From Candidatus Eiseniibacteriota bacterium (GTDB lineage: Bacteria > Eisenbacteria > RBG-16-71-46 > CAIMUX01 > WJJG01), in NCBI GenBank assembly GCA_016867695.1, contig VGIY01000200.1, forward strand, positions 1 to 5,175: a stretch of 5,175 nt of DNA, read 5' to 3'. Below the pieces are notes generated by a model, which was given only the letters and a program-made list of their open reading frames with translations, was not told where the DNA came from and searched no databases. Position 1 is the stretch's first letter; every line of letters starts with the position of its first letter. The translations under genes and the position numbers were made by a program. Positions 1 to 5,175 of the stretch are shown one piece after another.

Positions 1-30
1 TGCGGCCGGCGTTCACTCGGTTCCCGATCC

Positions 31-133
31 GGACCCCGAACCACGGACCCCGGACTCCGGACCCTGGACTCCGGACCCCGGACTCCGGACCCTGGACTCC
101 GGACCCCGGACTCCGGACCCTGGACCCCGGACC
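31..133. repeat. Heptanucleotide tandem array (minisatellite) in the operon leader
   Basis: Twelve uninterrupted 7-bp units run from 45 to 128, followed by a partial unit GGACC at 129-133. Units alternate GGACTCC with GGACCCC or GGACCCT, so the array also has 14-bp and 28-bp periods (order CCCC, ACTCC, CCCT, ACTCC endings). Two further units upstream keep the register: GGACCCC at 31-37 and a degraded GAACCAC at 38-44. The only break in the alternation is the last full unit (122-128), which is GGACCCC where GGACTCC is expected. The array ends 8 nt before the Shine-Dalgarno of the first gene. No stop codon occurs within it in any frame on either strand. No self-complementary arms longer than TCCGGA are present, so it does not look like a terminator. 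Its function is unknown. Confidence 0.95.
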
Positions 134-141
134 AATAACCC

Positions 142-149
142 AGGAGGGG
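142..149 (+). promoter_or_regulatory. Shine-Dalgarno of the GT2 gene
   Basis: AGGAGGGG lies just before the TTG at 152. Counted from AGGAGG (142-147) the spacer is only 4 nt, a little short, but this is the strongest ribosome binding site near the gene. It supports TTG as the start, because no ATG, GTG or TTG lies in frame upstream within the window. Confidence 0.75.
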
Positions 150-151
150 CG

Positions 152-823
152 TTGCACCGCGAACTCAAGATCAGCGTCGTCATGCCCTGCTATAACGAGG
201 AGCAGGGGCTCCGCGAGGTGATCCGGCGCCTGCCGGGCTGCGTCGACGAGATCGTCGTCGCCGACAACGACTCGACCGACCGCACCGCGGAGGTGGCGGC
301 CGAACTCGGCGCCCGCGTCGTGCCGGAGAAGCGCCGCGGCTACGGGGCGGCCTACAAGACGGGGCTCGCCGCCGCGACCGGCGACGTGATCGTGACCATG
401 GACGGGGATGGGACCTATCCCGCCGAGGCGATCCCGGAGCTCATCGACGCGCTGGTCGACCGCCGGCTCGACTTTCTCTCCGCGGCGCGCTTCCCGCTCA
501 GCGACCCGCGCGCCATGGGCGCCACCAACCGGACGGGCAACTGGCTGCTGACCTTCGCGGCTCTCGTCCTCTTCGGCGCGAAGATGGTCGACTCGCAGTC
601 GGGGATGTGGGTCTTCCGTCGCGAGGTCCTCGGCCTGATCCGGCCGCGCAGCGACGGCATGCCCTTCTCGCAGGAGATCAAGATCGAGGCCATCCGTCAC
701 CCACGGGTGCGCTTCGGCGAGCAGCACATCGAGTACCGGCCCCGAATCGGGGAGGTCAAGCTGCGCAAGTGGCGCGACGGCTGGGAGAACGTGCTCTTCA
801 TGATCCGCATGCGGTGCCGTTGA
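152..823 (+). CDS. Family-2 glycosyltransferase, polyprenyl-phosphate mannose/glucose synthase-like
   Basis: This 223-residue enzyme is likely to transfer a sugar from a nucleotide sugar to a polyprenyl phosphate at the cytoplasmic membrane face. The GT-A fold signature is clear. The N-terminal strand ISVVMPCYNEE (7-17) leads into the nucleotide-binding loop DNDSTDRT (38-45). RRGYGAAYKTGL (61-72) precedes the metal-binding DGDGTYP (84-90, DxD at Asp84/Asp86). DSQSGMWVFRRE (147-158) and EYRPRIGEVKLRKWRDG (194-210) match the C-terminal half of dolichyl-phosphate mannose synthase relatives. There is no signal peptide. The two C-terminal membrane helices found in some bacterial relatives are absent, so this is the bare catalytic domain. 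The start is TTG, chosen because of the AGGAGG at 142-147. The frame is open further upstream to the window edge but offers no start codon there. It is followed after 17 nt by the GT-C-like gene, which could use its product. The exact sugar cannot be read from the sequence. Confidence 0.92.
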   Translation: MHRELKISVVMPCYNEEQGLREVIRRLPGCVDEIVVADNDSTDRTAEVAAELGARVVPEKRRGYGAAYKTGLAAATGDVIVTMDGDGTYPAEAIPELIDALVDRRLDFLSAARFPLSDPRAMGATNRTGNWLLTFAALVLFGAKMVDSQSGMWVFRREVLGLIRPRSDGMPFSQEIKIEAIRHPRVRFGEQHIEYRPRIGEVKLRKWRDGWENVLFMIRMRCR

Positions 824-840
824 GGGAGCGGCGATCCGGC

Positions 841-3789
841 ATGGAAGCGAGGGGCTCGGAGCAGGGATCGCGCGCCGCGAGCGGGCTCGAGGACCGTCGC
901 GGCTTCCGCCCGCGGAGCCTGCTCTGGCCCTTGAGCCCGCTGCTCTACATCTTCCTCGCGTTGGAAGACCCCTGGCTTCCGGACGCGGCCCGCGCGGCCC
1001 TGGGCCTGGCGGCGGTGCTCATCCTCCCGGGCTGGCTGCTGCACGACCTGATCCTGCCCCGCCCCCGAGTCGGTCCGACCGCGCGGCTGGCGCGCGCCTT
1101 TCTGCTCAGCGTGGCGCTGGTGGCGGTCCTCGGGCTGGCCGCCTGGTTCTGCAGCGGAGACGCCGCGCTCGGTCCGGTCGCCCCTCCGGGCGCCGCGCCG
1201 CCCCCCTTTCCCGGCAGCCTGACCTCGATCCTCTGGGGGCTGGGAGGCTTCCTCTTCCTCGCCGGAGTGGCCTCCCTGCTGCGCGAGGCGTTCGGGCGCC
1301 ACGGGCGCGGGCCTCGCCTGGGCGGGGGGAAGGCGGCCGGGGGGAAGGCGGCCGGAGGGAAGGCCGCCGCAGGGGAAGCGGCCGCAGGGGAAGCGGCCGC
1401 GGGGGAAGCGACCGCGGGGGAAGCTGCCGTGAGGGAAGCCGCCGCGGCGGGAGGGCCCGCGAGCCCGCCGCCCGCGCCGCGGCCGGGTCCGCCCCGGGAG
1501 GGCGAGGACCCCTGGCAGGGGATCCTGCGCCGCGCCTACCGGCTCAGCGAGGAGCAGCGCCGCGAGCGCCGCATCGCCCCGCGATGGGCCACGACCATGG
1601 TGCTGGCCGTGATCCTCGCCGCCGCGGCGGTCCTCTGCTTCCACGCCGGAGGCCACCTCGGCTACCGGACCGATTCGCCGGACCACATCGGCTGCCTGCG
1701 CGAAATGATCGAGAGGGACCGCGTCCTTCCGCGGACCGCCTTCCACGCCGACGGCGACGGGACGACTCTCGACGCGCGCAAGGGATTCTTCCACGTCGCC
1801 CTGGCCCTCGTCGCGCGGCTGACCGGGCTCGACCCGCTGCGGCTCTGGCAGCTCCTGCCCGGCCTCCTCGCGCCGCTGGCGCTGATCGTCTTCCACACGC
1901 TGGCGCGGCGCGTGCTGCGCAGCGAGGGCACCGCGCTCTTCGCCACCTTCCTGGCCCTCGTCTGCTTCGGGGAGGTCCAGCGCGGGCTGCTCACCCGCCT
2001 CGCCTACGGCAACGCGATGGGGGGCGTTCTCGCCTGGGGCGTGATCGCTCTCGCGCTGCGCTTCGTGCGCGGCGACGCCCGTCCCGGGGTGTTCTGGCTG
2101 CTGGCGCTGGGGGCCCTGGGGGCCGCGGCGACGCACGCCTTCGCCGCCGTGCAGATCGGCTTCTCGCTGGGGGCTCTCATCGTCGCGCTGCTGTGCGCGC
2201 GCGGTCCGCGCGACCGGCGCACGAGGCGGCTGGCGGCCGCCTGCGGGGCGGCGCTGCTGGGGATGGCCGGGCCGACGCTCTGGCGCGTGCTCTACGCCTC
2301 GGGATCGGCGAACCCGATCCACACCCACCGCCAGGGCGTGATCTACCTGAGCGAGCGGCTCTTCCTCATCTCGCCCGCGGAGTGGGGCGCCATGCTCGGC
2401 GCCGTCGGCATCGCCGGCGTGCTGCTCTCCTTCGCCCTCTGGCGTCGCGCCAGGGAGGGAGAGGGGGTCCTCTACCTGGCGACGCTCAGCCTGGCGCCGA
2501 TGCTGATCCTGCTCAATCCCGTCGCCGTGCCCCTCCTCGAGCCGCTGCTCGGCTACCTCGTGGCGCGCTTCGCCCTGCTCGTGCCCTATGTCCTCGTCCT
2601 CGCCTATGTCGCCGGCTGGATGGGCCAGGCGCTTCTCGATCTGCACTCCGCGAGGCGCGTCGTCAAGGCGCTCCTCTTCTACGCCGCCATGGTGGCGCTG
2701 CTCTTCCCGCGCTTCGAGGCCTTCGCCCGCTCCCACTCCAGCCGCAGCCTCGAGGCGCTGGAGAGACGGTCGATCCTGCAGTGGCGGGAGGTCATGGAGC
2801 GGCTCGATCAAGAGCTGCCCGGGCCGGCGGTCATCCTGAGCGATCCGATCACCGGCTACTGCATCCCGGCGCTGACCCGCCACTTCACGGTGACCGTGCT
2901 GCATCAGCACGGCAGCCCGGCGGACACGCTCGCGCTCGCGCGGCTGGCGGGGGCGCGCGACGTGCTCAGTCCCTATATCGGCACCGGCGAGAAGGCGCGC
3001 ATCTGCCGCCGCTTCGGGGTCGACTATGTCTTCGTCAACGGCGACTTCGCCGCGCCGGTCGACCTCTTCCTGTGCCAGGCGGGCCGCGAGCTGGCCGCCC
3101 GCCAGCGCAGCGTGCTCGACGAGGACGATCTGCTCCTGCGCCGGCTCTGGGATCTCGGCCCCGACGGGGCGCTCTACGCCGTGCGCGCCGAGAACCTCGA
3201 CCGGCTCTCGGGGATCGTCGGCCCGGGGGAGGAGCCGCCCGCCTCTCCCTCGACCGAGGCGCGCAGCGCGGCGCTCTTCGTGCGGGCGCCGCCCGAGCAG
3301 GCGATCCCGGTGCTTCCCGACACCGCGGCCGGCCTGACGCTGACCGCGATCGCGCTCGACACGCTGCGCCTGGCGGCCGGAGGCGAGCTGGGCGCCACGC
3401 TCTACTGGCGCCGGGTCGGCGCCCCCGGCCGGTTTCCGGCGGAAGTGCATCTGCGCCTCGCCGCGGAGGTCCCGGCCGGCCGGATGTGGGTCGAGCGGCT
3501 GAGCAAGCTCAGCCGCCTGCTCGTCGAGCGCCGGACGCACCGGCACTATCGCCACCGTTCCGTGCACACGCCCCTGGATGGGCAGCTCGGCGCCGAGAAC
3601 TGGCCCCGCGACCGCTACGTCGTCGATCAGGCGCGGATCCGCGTCCCGGAGCGCGCGGCGCGCAGCAGCCATCTGCTCAAGGTGCGCTGGATGGAGGCGT
3701 CGTTCCTGCCCAATCTGCCCCTGCGCCACCTGTACAGCGACGAGGACGCCTACGAGGGCGTGCCCGCCGGCATGGTGGAGGTGTACTGA
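841..3789 (+). CDS. Large polytopic GT-C-like membrane glycosyltransferase with charged repeat linker and C-terminal extracytoplasmic domain
   Basis: This 982-residue membrane protein is probably a lipid-phosphate-sugar-dependent glycosyltransferase acting on the outer face of the membrane; that role is inferred from architecture. Residues 27-147 hold about four hydrophobic helices, including an ILPGWLL segment. Residues 162-201 are a pentapeptide repeat, followed by a Pro-rich and then basic linker. A helix at about 250-268 leads into YRTDSPDHIG (275-284), where Asp278, Asp281 and His282 sit where GT-C enzymes keep acidic residues in their first outer loop. About ten further hydrophobic segments follow to about 624. 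The rest is soluble: a segment with ILSDPITGYCIPALT (665-679) and RRFGVDYVFVN (723-733), then a probably beta-rich tail ending near WPRDRYVVDQARIRVP (921-936). Basic residues flanking the helices place the N-terminus and repeat linker in the cytoplasm and the Asp loop outside. ATG 841 is chosen; GGGAG at 824-828 is a weak, distant (12 nt) ribosome site. A TTG at 820, overlapping the previous stop, is the alternative. The family is not firmly recognised, and the substrate is unknown. Confidence 0.85.
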   Translation: MEARGSEQGSRAASGLEDRRGFRPRSLLWPLSPLLYIFLALEDPWLPDAARAALGLAAVLILPGWLLHDLILPRPRVGPTARLARAFLLSVALVAVLGLAAWFCSGDAALGPVAPPGAAPPPFPGSLTSILWGLGGFLFLAGVASLLREAFGRHGRGPRLGGGKAAGGKAAGGKAAAGEAAAGEAAAGEATAGEAAVREAAAAGGPASPPPAPRPGPPREGEDPWQGILRRAYRLSEEQRRERRIAPRWATTMVLAVILAAAAVLCFHAGGHLGYRTDSPDHIGCLREMIERDRVLPRTAFHADGDGTTLDARKGFFHVALALVARLTGLDPLRLWQLLPGLLAPLALIVFHTLARRVLRSEGTALFATFLALVCFGEVQRGLLTRLAYGNAMGGVLAWGVIALALRFVRGDARPGVFWLLALGALGAAATHAFAAVQIGFSLGALIVALLCARGPRDRRTRRLAAACGAALLGMAGPTLWRVLYASGSANPIHTHRQGVIYLSERLFLISPAEWGAMLGAVGIAGVLLSFALWRRAREGEGVLYLATLSLAPMLILLNPVAVPLLEPLLGYLVARFALLVPYVLVLAYVAGWMGQALLDLHSARRVVKALLFYAAMVALLFPRFEAFARSHSSRSLEALERRSILQWREVMERLDQELPGPAVILSDPITGYCIPALTRHFTVTVLHQHGSPADTLALARLAGARDVLSPYIGTGEKARICRRFGVDYVFVNGDFAAPVDLFLCQAGRELAARQRSVLDEDDLLLRRLWDLGPDGALYAVRAENLDRLSGIVGPGEEPPASPSTEARSAALFVRAPPEQAIPVLPDTAAGLTLTAIALDTLRLAAGGELGATLYWRRVGAPGRFPAEVHLRLAAEVPAGRMWVERLSKLSRLLVERRTHRHYRHRSVHTPLDGQLGAENWPRDRYVVDQARIRVPERAARSSHLLKVRWMEASFLPNLPLRHLYSDEDAYEGVPAGMVEVY
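1324..1443 (+). repeat. In-frame 15-bp tandem repeat encoding a Lys-to-Glu switching pentapeptide
   Basis: Eight consecutive 15-bp units encode GGKAA three times, AGEAA-type units four times (one is AGEAT), and finally VREAA, at residues 162-201 of the GT-C-like protein. The first three units carry AAG (Lys) and the last five GAA (Glu) at the third codon, so the segment splits into a basic and an acidic half. Because the unit is a multiple of three, copy number can change without breaking the frame. It lies in a predicted cytoplasmic linker between the fourth and fifth hydrophobic helices. Confidence 0.95.
3777..3783 (+). promoter_or_regulatory. Shine-Dalgarno for the upstream flippase start (ATG 3791)
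   Basis: GGAGGTG lies inside the last codons of the GT-C-like gene, 7 nt before ATG 3791 (9 nt when counted from GGAGG). This good match and spacing, together with the 1-nt gap between the genes, favours 3791 as the start and suggests translational coupling. Confidence 0.65.
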
Positions 3790-3790
3790 C

Positions 3791-5175
3791 ATGGGCGCCC
3801 GCGGCGACCGGCGCCCTCCCGGGGGCGCAGGCGGCCCCCATGGGAGACCCCCCGGCGGGGCCGGCGACGGCCTTCCCGAGGGCGCCCCCGCGGCGGAGGA
3901 GACCTCGCCCGTCTCGCGCGAGGTGACCGGCGCCATGGCCTGGAGCCTGACGGCCAAGCTGCTCGTCTCGCTCCTGGCCATCGGCTCGAATGTCCTGATC
4001 GTCCGCGGTCTGGGCGAGTACTCCTACGGCGTCTACAGCATCTACCTCAATGTGGCGCGCTTCTTCTCCCTCGGGATCGGACTCGGGCTGGCCCAGGGCG
4101 TCCTGCGCTTCCTGCCCGAGATGCGCGTGCGCGGCGACGCCCGCGGCGCGCGCCAGGTCGTCTGCTGGGCCTTCGTCCTGCAGCTCGGCGGCTGGGCGGT
4201 CGTCCTCGGGCTCGCCTGGCTGCTGCGGGGCGTGCTCAGTGATCTCCAGCGCGCCGACCTGCGCACGATCCTGCCGCTCGGCACGGTGCTCCTCATCTTC
4301 GAGTCCTTCTGGACCGTGCTGGCGAGCGTCTACACGGCGGTGCGCCGCATGGCCTGGCTGACGGTCGCGTCGGTCGCCCAGAAGGCGGCGCTGATCGGGC
4401 TCCTGCTCGCGGTGGCGCGCGCCGACGCCAGCGTGCAGAGCGTGCTCTATGTCGTGGCCGGCAGCTTCGTCCTCGGGATCCTCCTGCTGGCCCCGGGGCT
4501 GCCGCGCATCCTGCCCTGGGCGCGCGGGCCGCGGGGCGAGGGTTTCGCGCTGCGGCGCAATCTCGGCTACGCGCTGCCGATCGCGCTCAGCGCCCTGATC
4601 AACCAGATCCTCTGGCGCTCCTCGGACACGCTGGTCATCGGCTACTTCCGGCCGACGGTCGAGGTCGGTTTCTACAACGCCGCCTACAACCTGGCCCAGA
4701 TGGTCCTCGAGTTCGCTCCGCTGGCGGTCTGGCCGGTCGTGCTCGCCTCGCTTTCCGAGGCTCACGCCGTGCGGCCCGCGGACCTGCTGCGCGGAACGCG
4801 GCTCTACTTCCGGCTGCTCTTCATCCTGGTCCTGCCTCCCGCCGTGACCGGGCTGGTCCTGGGCGGCGAGGCCTATCGGCTGATGTACGGGCCCGGGATG
4901 TCGCCGGGGGCGCCCATCTGCCAGGCCTTCTTCATCGTCTTCCTTGCCGGCTTCTTCGCCGCGCCGCTGCGCATGGCGCTCTTCGTCAAGGAGCGCGCCG
5001 TGACCAACCTCTGGATCGGGGCGGTCGGCGCGGCGGTCAAGGTGGCCCTCGACTTCCTGCTGATTCCGTCGCTGGGCATGTGGGGGGCGGTGTGGGCGGT
5101 GGCCGCCGCGCTGGGCGTGAGTGGCGTGCTCCAGTACGTCGTCGGCCGCCGCGAGTTGCCCGGGCTGACGGTGCC
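3791..5175 (+). CDS. Wzx/MATE-like polysaccharide (lipid-linked saccharide) flippase, 3' end outside the window
   Basis: The 461 visible residues form an integral membrane transporter of the oligosaccharidyl-lipid flippase type, expected to move undecaprenyl- or similar lipid-linked saccharides across the cytoplasmic membrane. About 12 hydrophobic helices can be placed: near residues 50-71, 83-105, 121-144, 158-183, 188-210, 216-236, 258-285, 294-320, 338-358, 375-397, 404-425 and 428-451. Family hallmarks are VRGLGEYSYGVYS (71-83) after helix 1, GLAQGVLRFLPEM (99-111) after helix 2, and WRSSDTLVIGYF (275-286) followed by VGFYNAAYNLA (292-302) at the start of the second half. No stop occurs before the window end, so only the C-terminal tail and perhaps one or two helices are missing. 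The first 45 or so residues are a Gly/Pro/Arg-rich extension unusual for the family. A second start at ATG 3935 (residue 49), with GAGGTGA at 3920-3926, would remove it. It sits 1 nt after the GT-C-like gene, so co-translation is likely. Confidence 0.9.
   Translation, partial: MGARGDRRPPGGAGGPHGRPPGGAGDGLPEGAPAAEETSPVSREVTGAMAWSLTAKLLVSLLAIGSNVLIVRGLGEYSYGVYSIYLNVARFFSLGIGLGLAQGVLRFLPEMRVRGDARGARQVVCWAFVLQLGGWAVVLGLAWLLRGVLSDLQRADLRTILPLGTVLLIFESFWTVLASVYTAVRRMAWLTVASVAQKAALIGLLLAVARADASVQSVLYVVAGSFVLGILLLAPGLPRILPWARGPRGEGFALRRNLGYALPIALSALINQILWRSSDTLVIGYFRPTVEVGFYNAAYNLAQMVLEFAPLAVWPVVLASLSEAHAVRPADLLRGTRLYFRLLFILVLPPAVTGLVLGGEAYRLMYGPGMSPGAPICQAFFIVFLAGFFAAPLRMALFVKERAVTNLWIGAVGAAVKVALDFLLIPSLGMWGAVWAVAAALGVSGVLQYVVGRRELPGLTV
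3793..3845 (+). other. Two abutting inverted repeats just inside the flippase start
   Basis: GGGCGCC (3793-3799) pairs perfectly with GGCGCCC (3810-3816) around a 10-nt loop. Directly after it, TCCCGGGGGC (3817-3826) pairs with GCCCCC (3834-3839) and GGGA (3842-3845), giving 10 base pairs with a 2-nt AT bulge and a 7-nt loop. No U-tract follows, so it does not look like an intrinsic terminator. In DNA this GC-rich some inverted repeats arise by chance, but these two are back to back immediately behind a start codon and could affect translation initiation. Confidence 0.5.
3920..3926 (+). promoter_or_regulatory. Candidate Shine-Dalgarno for an internal flippase start (ATG 3935)
   Basis: GAGGTGA is a 7-nt match to the anti-Shine-Dalgarno complement and sits 8 nt before the in-frame ATG at 3935. 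That start would give a flippase beginning MAWSLTAKLL, directly at the first membrane helix. It competes with the start at 3791 and decides whether the Gly/Pro-rich extension is real. Confidence 0.45.

Noticed and set aside
45..133. CRISPR array or terminator in the leader repeats
   Set aside because: The units are contiguous 7-mers with no spacers, so it is not CRISPR. There are no long inverted arms and no T-tract, so it is not an intrinsic terminator.
134..141. AATAACC as a possible -10 promoter element
   Set aside because: It is the only A/T-rich spot in the leader but does not fit a TATAAT-like hexamer, has no partner -35 element in the repeat, and lies immediately against the Shine-Dalgarno.
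607..840. Extension of the GT-C-like reading frame upstream to an ATG at 607
   Set aside because: This part lies inside the GT2 gene in another frame and translates to Arg/Pro/His-rich sequence. The conserved GT2 C-terminal motifs are in the competing frame, so ATG 841 (or TTG 820) is preferred.
1584..3926. A 780-codon plus-strand open frame overlapping the GT-C-like gene in another frame
   Set aside because: The product is an Arg/Ala/Pro/Gly-rich sequence without domains, a typical frame shadow. The frame of 841-3789 gives membrane helices and conserved motifs instead.
697..3981. A 1094-codon open frame on the minus strand covering nearly the whole GT-C-like gene
   Set aside because: Its translation is dominated by Arg, Gln, Glu, Gly and Ala with no membrane segments or recognisable motifs. 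It is explained by the scarcity of stop codons opposite a GC-rich gene with strong third-position G/C bias.
3677..4765. A 362-codon minus-strand open frame opposite the flippase gene
   Set aside because: It is low-complexity, rich in Asp, Glu, Gln and Arg, has no motif, and lies opposite a clear flippase coding frame.

Overview
The window is GC-rich throughout (roughly 70% by eye, with most codons ending in G or C). It carries three genes packed head to tail on the + strand: 17 nt between the first two and 1 nt between the second and third. This is a compact operon from a high-GC bacterium. The protein style, with a long Ala/Arg/Gly-rich membrane glycosyltransferase and a heptanucleotide minisatellite in the 5' leader, resembles genomes of poorly cultured high-GC lineages such as Eisenbacteria-like, Gemmatimonadota or Myxococcota bacteria. 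That taxonomic guess is weak and rests on style alone.

Layout. Positions 1-151 hold a short leader dominated by a tandem heptad array (45-133, degenerate copies back to about 31), followed by a Shine-Dalgarno sequence. Positions 152-823 encode a soluble family-2 glycosyltransferase of the polyprenyl (dolichyl)-phosphate sugar synthase type, starting at TTG. Positions 841-3789 encode a 982-residue polytopic protein with GT-C-like architecture. It has a four-helix N-terminal block, a charged pentapeptide-repeat linker, a membrane domain whose first predicted outer loop carries an Asp/His motif, and a large C-terminal extracytoplasmic part. Positions 3791-5175 encode a Wzx/MATE-like polysaccharide flippase that runs off the right edge without its C-terminus.

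How they may work together (inference). The GT2 enzyme would load a sugar onto a polyprenyl phosphate at the cytoplasmic face. The flippase would move a lipid-linked saccharide across the membrane. The GT-C-like protein would use a polyprenyl-phosphate sugar on the outer face to modify a glycan, lipid or protein. This is a recognisable surface-polysaccharide or glycosylation module rather than a clearly new system. The least ordinary parts are the two tandem repeats (one non-coding, one coding), the domain layout of the GT-C-like protein, and the ambiguous, hairpin-rich start of the flippase gene. No RNA genes, CRISPR arrays, insertion sequences or convincing terminators were seen.
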